Positions 25,212 through 33,179 of a stretch of DNA of 64,000 bases are shown piece by piece (the first letter of the stretch is position 1; each line of letters begins with the position of its first letter). The notes under the pieces are model-generated. The model was given only the letters and a program-made list of their open reading frames with translations. It ran no database searches and was not told where the DNA came from. Both the position numbers and the translations under genes were made by a program. Source of the DNA: Holophagaceae bacterium. Its GTDB lineage: Bacteria > Acidobacteriota > Holophagae > Holophagales > Holophagaceae. The stretch lies in NCBI GenBank assembly GCA_016722505.1, contig JADKJH010000001.1, positions 930,001 to 994,000 on the forward strand, read 5' to 3'.

Positions 25212-25940
25212 TTATGGCCTGTCGTCCCCTGAACGCGTCCGGCCTTCCGGATCGAACTGATATCCGACGCTGCGCAGCGTGTGCACCCATCTTGGATGGT
25301 GGGCGTCCACTTCCATGCTGCGGCGCAGACGGACGATGAAGTTGTCCACGGTGCGCGGCGTGGGTTCGGCGTCTTCGCCCCAGACGCGGTCGATGATCTC
25401 CTGGCGGCTCACCACCTGCCCGGCTCGCTCCATGAGCAGCTTCAGGATCATGCATTCCTTCACGCCCATGGTGAAGGGCCCCTGAGGTCCTTCGCCGCAG
25501 AAGTTCTCGAAGTCCACCCAGTACTCGCCGAATTTCTGGCGACCGCCAAACGTACGGCTGCGGTACCAGGCTTCGCGGCGCAGGATCGCCCGCACGCGGG
25601 TGAGCAGCTCGCGCACCTGAAAGGGTTTGCCCAGATAGTCGTCGCCACCGGTTTCGAAGCCATGGACCCGGTCGTCCTCGGTGTTCTTGGCGGTGAGAAA
25701 TAGAATTGGCGTGTAGTTTTTGGCCTCGCGGATGCGTTCGCAGACGCTGAATCCATCCATACCAGGCAGCATCACATCGAGGATCACCAGATCATATTTT
25801 TCCGCGAGGATGCGCCTCAGGGCTTCATCCCCACGGGTGATCCAGGTGCAGGAAAGCCCCTCCATCTCCAGGTTCAGTTTGATGCCCTCGGCCAGGCTCA
25901 GTTCATCTTCCACCAGCAGGATGTTGGGGTCGCCGTTCAT
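25212..25940 (-). CDS. OmpR/PhoB-family response regulator
   Basis: 242 residues from ATG 25940 with ggag upstream. Receiver domain: acidic pair ED at 11-12, phospho-acceptor D55 (DLVILDVMLPG), T in LFLTAKN, K in YLGKPF. The C-terminal winged helix has VVSRQEIIDRVWGED and PRTVDNFIVRLRRSME, then RWVHTLRSVGYQF, the standard OmpR DNA-binding signature. No cognate kinase is adjacent, so it is an orphan; the hybrid kinase at 49.2 kb has its own receiver. It is divergent from the GT2 gene, starting 42 bp away. Confidence 0.92.
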   Translation of the reverse strand: MNGDPNILLVEDELSLAEGIKLNLEMEGLSCTWITRGDEALRRILAEKYDLVILDVMLPGMDGFSVCERIREAKNYTPILFLTAKNTEDDRVHGFETGGDDYLGKPFQVRELLTRVRAILRREAWYRSRTFGGRQKFGEYWVDFENFCGEGPQGPFTMGVKECMILKLLMERAGQVVSRQEIIDRVWGEDAEPTPRTVDNFIVRLRRSMEVDAHHPRWVHTLRSVGYQFDPEGRTRSGDDRP

Positions 25941-25982
25941 GAGGTTCTCCAAGACTTGGGATGCTGACAGTAGAATAACCTC

Positions 25983-26957
25983 ATGAATCCCTATCTCTCT
26001 GTCGTCATCCCCATCTACAACGAAGAAGCCAACATCCCGCAGTTGTGGGAGCGGCTCGCCAAGGTCCTGGATGGGAATTTCACCGGAGAAAGGAACTGGG
26101 AGCTGATCTTCACGGACGACGGGAGCAAGGACCGTTCGCTGATGATGTTGCTGGAGCTCGCCAAGTCGGAGCCGCGCATCAAGGTGGTGGAATTCAACCG
26201 CAACTACGGCCAGCACTCTGCGATATTCGCAGCCCTTGCGGAGGTCGAAGGGCGCGTGGTGGTGACGCTGGATGCGGACCTCCAGAATCCCCCTGAAGAA
26301 ATTCCGAAACTTGTGGCAAAGATTGAGGAAGGCTACGACGTGGTGGGTGGCTGGCGCCAGGGCCGCGAGGAAAACGATTCCGTCTTCCGGCGCCTGCCCA
26401 GCAAGGTGGTGAACGCCATCACACGCAGGACCACGGGCGTTAAGCTTCACGATTACGGATGCATGCTGCGGGCCTATAGCCGCGAGGTTGTGGACGCGAT
26501 GCTGCTCTGCAAGGAGCGCAGCAGCTTCATCCCCGCCTTGGCGAATTCATTCGCCAAGCGCATCACCGAAGTGCCCGTGGCTCATGCCGAGCGCGCCGCC
26601 GGGGATTCGAAATATGGCTTATGGAAGCTCATCAATCTGCAATTTGACCTGCTCACCTCCTTCAGCCTGCTGCCCTTGCAGATGCTCTCAGTGCTTGGTG
26701 TCCTGGTGAGCGCCCTGGGCATGGGCTTTGGCGTCTACCTGTTGATCTACCGGATGCTGCACCCCGATCGCACGGTGGAAGGAGTATTCACCTTGTTCGC
26801 AATCCTTTTCATGTTCATCGGCGCCCAATTTCTCGCCTTCGGATTGCTGGGCGAATATATCGGCCGCATCTACGTGGAAGTGCGGGACCGGCCGCGCTAC
26901 ATGGTGAAGAAGGTGCATCAACACAGTCTCAAGTCTCAAGCAACAAGTCCCAAGTAA
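25983..26957 (+). CDS. GT2 glycosyltransferase, polyisoprenyl-phosphate type (GtrB/ArnC-like)
   Basis: 324 residues. GT-A domain opening LSVVIPIYNEEANIPQLWERL, DDGSKDRS, the DXD-type motif TLDADLQNPPEE and GWRQGREEND, followed by two C-terminal membrane helices (LLPLQMLSVLGVLVSALGMGFGVYLLIY and FTLFAILFMFIGAQFLAFGLLGEYIGRIY). This is the layout of enzymes that load a sugar onto undecaprenyl phosphate. The ending GEYIGRIYVEVRDRPRY is typical. The last ten codons (SLKSQATSPK) and the stop are encoded inside a heptad-repeat element, so the C terminus has been set by the repeat. Confidence 0.9.
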   Translation: MNPYLSVVIPIYNEEANIPQLWERLAKVLDGNFTGERNWELIFTDDGSKDRSLMMLLELAKSEPRIKVVEFNRNYGQHSAIFAALAEVEGRVVVTLDADLQNPPEEIPKLVAKIEEGYDVVGGWRQGREENDSVFRRLPSKVVNAITRRTTGVKLHDYGCMLRAYSREVVDAMLLCKERSSFIPALANSFAKRITEVPVAHAERAAGDSKYGLWKLINLQFDLLTSFSLLPLQMLSVLGVLVSALGMGFGVYLLIYRMLHPDRTVEGVFTLFAILFMFIGAQFLAFGLLGEYIGRIYVEVRDRPRYMVKKVHQHSLKSQATSPK

Positions 26958-27014
26958 CCCCCTATGCGGCCTTTGTGCTTACTTGAGACTTGGGACTTGG
27001 GGCTTGGGACTTCC
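26925..27014. repeat. Heptad-repeat hairpin element, AGTCTCA type, spanning a gene end and possible gene start
   Basis: Left heptads AGTCTCA AGTCTCA AGCAACA AGTCCCA at 26925-26952; centre tgcggcctttgtgc; right heptads ACTTGAG ACTTGGG ACTTGGG GCTTGGG at 26981-27008 in exact seven-base register. Contains the last codons and TAA of the glycosyltransferase and the first ATG of the next reading frame. Confidence 0.8.
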
Positions 27015-28127
27015 TTGCGCCCATTGGCCTTCTGCCTTGCGGCAGGCACGGGGATGGCCCTGCCGTGCCAGGCAGCAGACCTACCCTTGGAGGCCACTTC
27101 AAACCCACCTGGCCATCTCTTCTACAAGCCCATGGACTATGGCTCCGAATCGCAATTCAACCCGCTGACGTCCTTCATCACTTGGTCCTACGACACGCTA
27201 CAGGTGCCGGAGAGCTTCAACGATTTCAATATGTCGAAGCACTGGGAAACGGTGCGCTTCGATCTGCAGCATCCCAACAACGCCATCCAACGCCAGGGCG
27301 GCTGGAATGCCTTCGTCAACCGCCAGATCTTTCCTTATCGGGGTGGCCGCGCCGATTGGGTTCCGAATTACTCGCTTCATCTGTTGGGCGGCGGCATGGT
27401 GTACCGCAAGAATGCGGAGTGGTTCGAAGCCCATGGTGTTCCATTTCCCAGGCTCACCTCAGCGCTGCTCGGCACAGCCGCGGAGCTGCTCCAGGAAACC
27501 GTGGAGAAGACCTCCACCAAACCCGACGATGAGATAGCCGATGTCTACCTTTTCCGGCCGCTAGGAATGCTGCTGTTCAATTGGGATCGTTTCGCGCGGT
27601 TCGCGGCGGATGATCTGCATCTCGTGGAGTGGAACGGGCAACCCATGTACGAGCCGGACTATTCAAGGCCTTCGGGCGCCAAAGGCCGGATCATCAACGT
27701 GAGCCAGAATTTCGTGGTCCGCCCCGTGATCGCAGGACCCGATGCTGCTCGTCCTTTCATCTATTTCGGCCTCACCACCCTTGTGGGGTTGTCCCATTCG
27801 GTCACGAGATCCGACAGCTTTTCATGGGGCTTCGGCGCCTCCATCCAGAAGGCCCAGGACCCCACCATCACCCATCTCAGTGGCGGGCTTTTCTATGACC
27901 GCAACGACTCGCTGCTGGCCTCGCTGATCCTGAACGGCACGGATGACCTCAAGGTCCGCCTGAATATCTATCCAGGTATCGTGGGCACTGGGAAGTGGTG
28001 GTCGCCGGGACTCTACCTAGGCGTGGGAACCAAGGGACGCCTCAGCGCGGGTATTACGTTGCGTGTGTTTCCAGTGGGCCTAGGCCGCACCCAGCACCCG
28101 ACCCCCGCGATTCCACCGCCGAAGTAG
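26964..28127 (+). CDS. Exported protein of unknown function, possibly outer-membrane
   Basis: Up to 387 residues. The ATG at 26964 is within the repeat element; a TTG at 27015 just after it would give LRPLAFCLAAGTGMALPCQA as signal peptide, cut before ADLPLE. I keep 26964 as the outer limit. The mature protein has many aromatic and glycine-rich strands (NPLTSFITWSYDTLQVP, YSLHLLGGGMVYR, FYFGLTTLVGLSHS-like) and ends with alternating strands (SPGLYLGVGTKGRLSAGITLRVFP) as in outer-membrane beta barrels, but the terminal tail is proline-rich. Not a family I recognise. Confidence 0.6.
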   Translation: MRPLCLLETWDLGLGTSLRPLAFCLAAGTGMALPCQAADLPLEATSNPPGHLFYKPMDYGSESQFNPLTSFITWSYDTLQVPESFNDFNMSKHWETVRFDLQHPNNAIQRQGGWNAFVNRQIFPYRGGRADWVPNYSLHLLGGGMVYRKNAEWFEAHGVPFPRLTSALLGTAAELLQETVEKTSTKPDDEIADVYLFRPLGMLLFNWDRFARFAADDLHLVEWNGQPMYEPDYSRPSGAKGRIINVSQNFVVRPVIAGPDAARPFIYFGLTTLVGLSHSVTRSDSFSWGFGASIQKAQDPTITHLSGGLFYDRNDSLLASLILNGTDDLKVRLNIYPGIVGTGKWWSPGLYLGVGTKGRLSAGITLRVFPVGLGRTQHPTPAIPPPK

Positions 28128-28220
28128 TCCCAAGTCTCAAGTCCCAAGTCCCAAGTCTTAAGGAACCCCAAACGCAGCATTCGTGCGTACTTGAGACTTG
28201 GGACTTGTAGCTTGAGACTA
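28126..28220. repeat. Heptad-repeat hairpin element between convergent genes, touching both stops
   Basis: Left heptads AGTCCCA AGTCTCA AGTCCCA AGTCCCA AGTCTTA (28126-28160); centre aacgcagcattcgtgcgt; right heptads ACTTGAG ACTTGGG ACTTGTA GCTTGAG (28189-28216). It begins inside the TAG of the upstream gene and ends at the stop of the cupredoxin gene. Confidence 0.8.
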
Positions 28221-28883
28221 ATAAGAACCCTCATCCTTCATGGGCGGGTAATCCTTCCCGAATTTATTTTTGTGCGGTTCGAAGGGGGGCAGGCTCGCGC
28301 TCAGGGTCCACTCGCCGTGGACATTGGCCGTTCCGATGGTCACGGGAAATGTCCTTTCCCCAGTCTCTGGATGCCAGAGTTTCAGCCGATACGTTCCACT
28401 GGGAATCTCATCGAAAGCCAGGCCCGTCTTGCCATCCAGCACTTGCGCATAGGGGGTTTCCAGGACCCACAGAAACGCGTTCATCTTGTGGTGGACATTG
28501 CAGTAGAGCTTCAAAAGGCCAGGCTTTGAAAGCATGATGGGGGCCGGCGTGTCACCGGGTTCGTACTGGCCCGTGTCAAAAGGAACGGTGCAGCAAACAC
28601 TGAAAACATTGTGGACGATGGAATCCTGGTTGGGGAAGGTGACCAGGCTGCCGGGTGTGGTCCAGGCCACGCGGGGGGCGAAGCGCTTGCCCGCCGTCCG
28701 GATACGGAGCATGGGGCGTTTTTCCAGGACAGGCTTGGGGGCCGCCAGAGGCTCCAGGATGGCGATGACATCCTTCAGCGTCTCCCGGGGCTTTCCGTTT
28801 TTATCCAGGAGCTTCACAGGGCCAGAAAGCCCCCCGGCCAGAAGTGGAGTAGCCAGCAAAACCACGGCAATTCTGATAGACAT
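28218..28883 (-). CDS. Exported cupredoxin-like (plastocyanin-type) protein
   Basis: 221 residues from ATG 28883 with cggag upstream; signal peptide MSIRIAVVLLATPLLAGG. The core has TPGSLVTFPNQDSIVHNVFSV and LKLYCNVHHKMNAFLWVLE, giving the copper-ligand set His, Cys, His and possibly Met of the blue-copper fold. A C-terminal beta domain (FDEIPSGTYRLKLWHPETGE) follows, a layout seen in proteins labelled methylamine-utilisation-like. Periplasmic electron carrier or copper-binding protein. Downstream of a ferritin-like lipoprotein gene on the same strand (gap 40 bp), so probably one operon. Confidence 0.75.
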   Translation of the reverse strand: MSIRIAVVLLATPLLAGGLSGPVKLLDKNGKPRETLKDVIAILEPLAAPKPVLEKRPMLRIRTAGKRFAPRVAWTTPGSLVTFPNQDSIVHNVFSVCCTVPFDTGQYEPGDTPAPIMLSKPGLLKLYCNVHHKMNAFLWVLETPYAQVLDGKTGLAFDEIPSGTYRLKLWHPETGERTFPVTIGTANVHGEWTLSASLPPFEPHKNKFGKDYPPMKDEGSY

Positions 28884-28923
28884 ACGGACTCCGACCATTC
28901 CAGCAGCTACCTGGAATCGTAGC

Positions 28924-29484
28924 TTAGTCCAATTCATCAATCTGGCTGTAGAACCCTGCTGGCGTCTTTCCCAAGGCCGCCCGCAGGATCGTGGCATGGC
29001 TCACTTCATCGCCCATGATCCGGGCCGAGGCTTCCAGCAGGGCCTTGGTCTTGAATTGTGAAACCGCAGCCTGATAAGCCCGGGCTGCCTTCATTTCCAG
29101 GAACAGGGCCAGACGCAATACATCTGCTTCAGATTTCAATTCAAAGGCGCTGAAGTCATAGTCCTTTTTAGGATCTGCTGGCGACCCGCCCAGGCTTTTG
29201 ATCACGGCGCCAAGGGCCTCGCGATGGCTTTCATGGCTGCCCTTGAAGATGCCGCCCACCGCCAGTGCGCCTTTGCTCAGCAGGCCCGATCCTCCGGCCA
29301 GTCCATAGGCATAGATGGCGGTATGTTCCAGCACCAGCGCCCCATTCAAAATGCTGAGATCCCCCGTGGGCCGTGAATCTCCGCCAGGCACAGCATCAGT
29401 TTTCCTACATCCGAGGATGCTTCCAGAGGCAGCCAAGGTGGCACCTCCCATCAGAGCGCTGAGAAACAGGCGGCGGTCGGACAT
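28924..29484 (-). CDS. Ferritin-like domain lipoprotein
   Basis: 186 residues from ATG 29484 with aggag upstream. N terminus MSDRRLFLSALMGGATLAASGSILGC combines a twin-arginine-like RR with a lipobox (ILGC), suggesting export and lipid attachment. The rest is helical with ferritin-type metal residues: E in ALVLEHTAIYAYG, H in GSHESHREALG, E in LFLEMKAARAYQ, and E/H in GDEVSHATIL. A four-helix ferritin-like fold, perhaps binding iron or copper outside the cytoplasm. Paired with the cupredoxin gene. Confidence 0.75.
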   Translation of the reverse strand: MSDRRLFLSALMGGATLAASGSILGCRKTDAVPGGDSRPTGDLSILNGALVLEHTAIYAYGLAGGSGLLSKGALAVGGIFKGSHESHREALGAVIKSLGGSPADPKKDYDFSAFELKSEADVLRLALFLEMKAARAYQAAVSQFKTKALLEASARIMGDEVSHATILRAALGKTPAGFYSQIDELD

Positions 29485-29568
29485 AGATGCTCCTGGTTTA
29501 GCAGTGGGACGTGGAAATAAAGCCAAAGGCCCGAAATGGATGGATTTGAGATTTGGATGCCAGGAACC

Positions 29569-29584
29569 CTTGGCACGTGCCAAG
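29569..29584. promoter_or_regulatory. 16-bp perfect palindrome, possible operator
   Basis: cttggcacgtgccaag, centred on CACGTG, about 85 bp before the ferritin-like gene start and 147 bp before the divergent kinase gene. A dimeric regulator could bind here; none is identified. Confidence 0.35.
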
Positions 29585-29730
29585 CCATTCGCGCATCGAA
29601 GGTAAAGGAAACCACTGCGCCGACCTTTACCCGGCCGCAGCGGTCGTAACCAACCAACCAGAAAACCACGGGTTATTCCAGAACGCTCGCTAAGCTCAAT
29701 TCAATCCAATTCCCTTTCCCGAGGTTCACC

Positions 29731-31926
29731 ATGAACCATGAAGTACGCTGGTACCGCTCATTGGCTTGGAAGTTTTTCCTACGCACGAGCGTGACCATCC
29801 TGGTGATCATCGGAGTGCTGGTGTTCATCACTTCGACCGTAGCCGACCGGAAGGCCCGTGAATCCGCCGGTGCGCAGATGACCTCCGCCAGCCAGGTGGT
29901 GGAACGCACCTTCGAACAGCAGGGCAAGATCATGGATGCAGGTCTGGAGGTCTTCACCCAATATTCGGGCAATCAGGCAAACATCGAAAAAGCGGATTTC
30001 ACCTCAGTCCGCGATACGTTGCTGGACAACCTTTCCCGGCTCAGCTCCGAGATAGCCGTGGTGGTGCGGCCCACGGGCATGCTGCTGTCCTGCACCACCG
30101 ATGGCCGGAAGCAGGATTACAACGATGTGGGCATCGTGCAGATGGCCATGCATCCCGAAGAGGCCAAGAACGCCGGCCATCCGGGCCCTTCCTACCGCGG
30201 ATTCTTCAAGATCGACGAAGGTAAATTCAAAGGCGTGTATCACGCGGTGGCCCGGCCCATATTCTCACCCGGAGGCACCTCTCTGGGCGTCATGCTTCTC
30301 GGGAACAGGCTCAGCGATGGTGCGGCCAAAGATCTAAGGCTCGTATCCCTGCCCCGGGGCCGGGAGAGCGATCCCCCGCCGCACTTCGGACTCATGAGCC
30401 AATTCCAGATCCAGGGTTTGACGGTGGCCGACCCGGCCCAGCGAGTCTCGTTGCAACAGTCGATTTCTACTGGCGATACCTTTATCGCCGCGCAAAAAAT
30501 GGTGGTGGCAGGGCAGCGATCCGGGACCGTTCCCGTGACGCTTGAGGGACGGCCCTATCTTGCGGTATTGGCACCGTTGAAAGGGGTCAACGCCCTGGAT
30601 CTCCAGATCGCCGATGTGGTGATGATGCCCCTGGAACCGTTCTTGGCGCCTTTCGTGACCATCCGCAACGTGATCCTGATGACCGGCGTGGGTGGATTAC
30701 TGCTCGCGATGGTATTTTCGCTCACCTCAAGCCGCGCCGTGACATCACCCCTGTCGGCATTGGCGCGCGCCACAGCTCAATTGGCTGAAGGCGAGCGGCC
30801 CGAGATTCCCGCTCTCAACAGCCAAGATGAGGTGGGCTATCTCACCCAAGCCTTCCGGGCGATGCTCTCGGAGCTGAAGGCAAAAGACGACCTGCTGGCG
30901 GCGCTCGAACACCTGGAGCCGACGGATGGACGCAGGGGCATGGGCGCAGAGATGGAATCCATCGCGCAGAGCCGGGTCAACATGAGCGCAGTGGATGTGG
31001 ATGCCACCATCATGCTGGCCACGACTTCCCAGGTGCTGCGGGGTGTGGAACCAGCGCTCCAGCGGAAGCGCGTGACATTGAAGGAAGGAGAGATCTTCGC
31101 CGGCCGCTACCGCATCGAGAACATCCTGGGCAAGGGCGGCATGGGCATCGTTTTAAAAGCCCACGACCAGCAATTGGACGAAGATGTGGCCCTCAAGATC
31201 ATCCGTCCCGAACACGACCTTTCCACAGGCTTTCTGGAGCAGCTCAAGCAGGAGATCAAACTGGCCCGCAGGATCACCAACAAATACGTGCTGCGCACCC
31301 ATGATTTTGGCGAATTCGAAGGCCTGCCCTTCGTCTCCATGGAGTACCTGAAGGGCGTCACACTGAAACAGCTGCTGGACGACCGGGGAAGCCTGCCCAT
31401 CGGCCTGGTGCTCCGCATCGGCCGCCAAGTCTCAGAAGGCCTGGAGGCCGCGCATGGCGAGGGCGTGGTGCACCGCGACATCAAGCCGTTGAATATCCTG
31501 TTCGATGGTCGCGGCGATGCCAAGATCATGGATTTTGGCTTGGCTGCGCCAGTGGCCGCCAAAGGTTCGTCGGAGGAAGGCCAGGTCTTCGGCACGCCGC
31601 GCTACATGGCCCCGGAGCAAGTAAGAGGTGAGCGCGTGGATCCCCGGACGGATCTCTATGCCCTGGGCGTCATGCTCTTCGAACTATCCACGGGCTTTCC
31701 GCCTTTCGAGCATGCGGTCATCACAGAATTGCTGCGCATGCACTTGAGCACCCCAGTGCCAAGGGCCAAGGAACTCAGCCCGGACCTTCCCGAGGGCTTC
31801 AGCTACTTGTTGGAGCGCCTCATGGCCAAACGCATCGAGGATCGCCCGGCTTCCGCGCTGGAGGTGGCGGAAACGCTCAAGCTCCTGGCCTCGGGCGGCG
31901 CTGGCGAAACGAAGCGGGTGGCATGA
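29731..31926 (+). CDS. Membrane receptor Ser/Thr protein kinase
   Basis: 731 residues. Helix at about 15-37, a periplasmic sensor domain to about 310 (Cache-like, with GTSLGVMLLGNRL), a second helix (VILMTGVGGLLLAMVFSLTSS), then a HAMP linker (PLSALARATAQLAEGERPEIPALNSQDEVGYLTQAF). The PknB-type kinase domain occupies about 455-725: glycine loop GKGGMG, lysine in VALKII, HRDIKPLNILF, DFGLA and MAPEQ, all intact, so catalytically competent. Ends with ATGA overlap onto the small repeat protein, implying co-translation. HAMP-linked eukaryotic-type kinases are found mainly in Acidobacteria and Myxococcota. Confidence 0.92.
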   Translation: MNHEVRWYRSLAWKFFLRTSVTILVIIGVLVFITSTVADRKARESAGAQMTSASQVVERTFEQQGKIMDAGLEVFTQYSGNQANIEKADFTSVRDTLLDNLSRLSSEIAVVVRPTGMLLSCTTDGRKQDYNDVGIVQMAMHPEEAKNAGHPGPSYRGFFKIDEGKFKGVYHAVARPIFSPGGTSLGVMLLGNRLSDGAAKDLRLVSLPRGRESDPPPHFGLMSQFQIQGLTVADPAQRVSLQQSISTGDTFIAAQKMVVAGQRSGTVPVTLEGRPYLAVLAPLKGVNALDLQIADVVMMPLEPFLAPFVTIRNVILMTGVGGLLLAMVFSLTSSRAVTSPLSALARATAQLAEGERPEIPALNSQDEVGYLTQAFRAMLSELKAKDDLLAALEHLEPTDGRRGMGAEMESIAQSRVNMSAVDVDATIMLATTSQVLRGVEPALQRKRVTLKEGEIFAGRYRIENILGKGGMGIVLKAHDQQLDEDVALKIIRPEHDLSTGFLEQLKQEIKLARRITNKYVLRTHDFGEFEGLPFVSMEYLKGVTLKQLLDDRGSLPIGLVLRIGRQVSEGLEAAHGEGVVHRDIKPLNILFDGRGDAKIMDFGLAAPVAAKGSSEEGQVFGTPRYMAPEQVRGERVDPRTDLYALGVMLFELSTGFPPFEHAVITELLRMHLSTPVPRAKELSPDLPEGFSYLLERLMAKRIEDRPASALEVAETLKLLASGGAGETKRVA

Positions 31927-32255
31927 TGAAGCGCCGGGAGGTACTGCTGGCCCTCGCCGCCATTAGCGCTGGTGGGCTTCCAGCGCATGCTGGGGGAAAG
32001 GTCAAAAAGGGCGACTGCGCCTACAAAGGATTCAAACTGTACGGGAAAGTGCAGATTGTGGAACATTTCCCGGATCTGAAAATCCAGGTGGTGGATCACT
32101 TCCCAGACCTGATGGTGCAAAAGGTGGAGCACTTCCCCAATGCCTGCGGGCAGTGGCAGATCGTGGAGCATTTTCCGGATTTCAAAGTGCAGATCGTGGA
32201 ACATTTCCCTGATCTCAAGATCCAGTGGGTGGACCATTTCCCGGGCGTGCCGTGA
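31923..32255 (+). CDS. Exported 7(1)-septoil-knot-type repeat protein
   Basis: 110 residues. Signal peptide about 1-23 (LALAAISAGGLPAHA), then CAYKGFKLYGK and six copies of an 8-9-residue unit: VQIVEHFPDL, IQVVDHFPDL, VQKVEHFPNA, WQIVEHFPDF, VQIVEHFPDL, IQWVDHFPG. The pattern (I/V)Q.VxxFPD with a central NACGQW insert matches, from memory, the small bacterial family named the 7(1) septoil knot, one of the most deeply knotted folds known. Two cysteines could form a disulfide. Its start overlaps the receptor-kinase stop (ATGA), which suggests a partner or ligand of that sensor (inference). Confidence 0.75.
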   Translation: MMKRREVLLALAAISAGGLPAHAGGKVKKGDCAYKGFKLYGKVQIVEHFPDLKIQVVDHFPDLMVQKVEHFPNACGQWQIVEHFPDFKVQIVEHFPDLKIQWVDHFPGVP

Positions 32256-32282
32256 TTCGAAACCGCGAGCCATCCACCGGTG

Positions 32283-33179
32283 TCAGGACGTAGGCTGAGG
32301 CTCTCTTTTGATGACCGAATCCAGCAAGCCCATCACCGCATCGTCATAACCCGGTTGGATCTCAAGCCCGTTGTGGTGGCCCTTCGGGAGGCAGACAAAC
32401 CGCTTGTTGGCGGATGGAGAAGCCTCATATAGTTCGCGGGACATTTTCCAGTAGGCCGCCTCATCCTTCTTCCCTACGAGCACCAAGAGGGGCGCGCGAC
32501 TCTGCCGGACCCATTCGCGGTTGTCCAGGTGGTCGAGTTTGGGGGCGATGGAGACGCGAACGAAAGGCTTGGCATACCACGGGATCCTGTGGCGGGCATA
32601 TTCCCGTACCGTGGTGCCGGAACCTTGAAGGATGACGCCATCCACGGGTGTGGCGGCGGTGATCATGGAAACAGTCAAGCTGCCGAGGGAAAACCCATGA
32701 AGTATCACGGGTCTTCCAGTGGCTTCCGGGCGAGCTTTCAGCCATCCCAAGGCCATTTTCCCATCGGATGCCAGCGTCTCCCAGGATGGTTCTCCTTCGC
32801 TGAATCCATAGCCCCGGTAGTTCATCATGAGCACGTTCACGCGTGCCCTGTCGCGGTAGGCCTTCAGCAAGGGAAGCATGCCCTCGGCGGTGTCCATGTT
32901 GGGGCCGAAGTAGAGCACTGAGCCCCGAGCGTGGGGGTGGATCAGGAAGAGACCACTGACGTGAACCCCATCCGGCGCCGTCAGAAGGACCGGCTCCATG
33001 GATGCCTCCGTGGCAGGATGTTTGTCACCTTTGATGGGGTTGAACAGGAATTTTTCGCCAATATTCATCTGCATGCATCCAAGTGCCGAGAGAAGCAGGA
33101 AGCCAACGATCATCGAACGAATCCCAGGACGTTCCTTTTGACGGTCTGCGGAGTTCAACTTGACTGAATCATGGTTCAT
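32283..33179 (-). CDS. Alpha/beta hydrolase lipoprotein
   Basis: 298 residues from ATG 33179, overlapping the ribE stop region by 11 bp; an internal ATG at 33113 would start directly at the signal sequence MIVGFLLLSALGC, which has a lipobox. The hydrolase core has NYRGYGFSEGEPSW, nucleophile elbow HGFSLGS, LVLVGKKDE and a terminal KGHHNGLE carrying the histidine. Resembles the Bem46/ABHD13-like serine hydrolases. Substrate unknown. Co-directional with ribE. Confidence 0.8.
   Translation of the reverse strand: MNHDSVKLNSADRQKERPGIRSMIVGFLLLSALGCMQMNIGEKFLFNPIKGDKHPATEASMEPVLLTAPDGVHVSGLFLIHPHARGSVLYFGPNMDTAEGMLPLLKAYRDRARVNVLMMNYRGYGFSEGEPSWETLASDGKMALGWLKARPEATGRPVILHGFSLGSLTVSMITAATPVDGVILQGSGTTVREYARHRIPWYAKPFVRVSIAPKLDHLDNREWVRQSRAPLLVLVGKKDEAAYWKMSRELYEASPSANKRFVCLPKGHHNGLEIQPGYDDAVMGLLDSVIKREPQPTS

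Noticed and set aside
24994..25455. Long N-terminal extension of the 445-residue secreted protein
   Set aside because: Arg/Gly-rich sequence before the signal peptide, partly antisense to the response regulator; the signal peptide would be internal.
25941..26450. N-terminal extension of the response regulator gene
   Set aside because: The extension is the antisense of the GT2 glycosyltransferase; the receiver domain and ribosome site begin at 25940.
26925..28220. CRISPR-like array from the AGTCYCA repeats
   Set aside because: Units are 7 bases without spacers and have complementary arms; no cas genes in the window.
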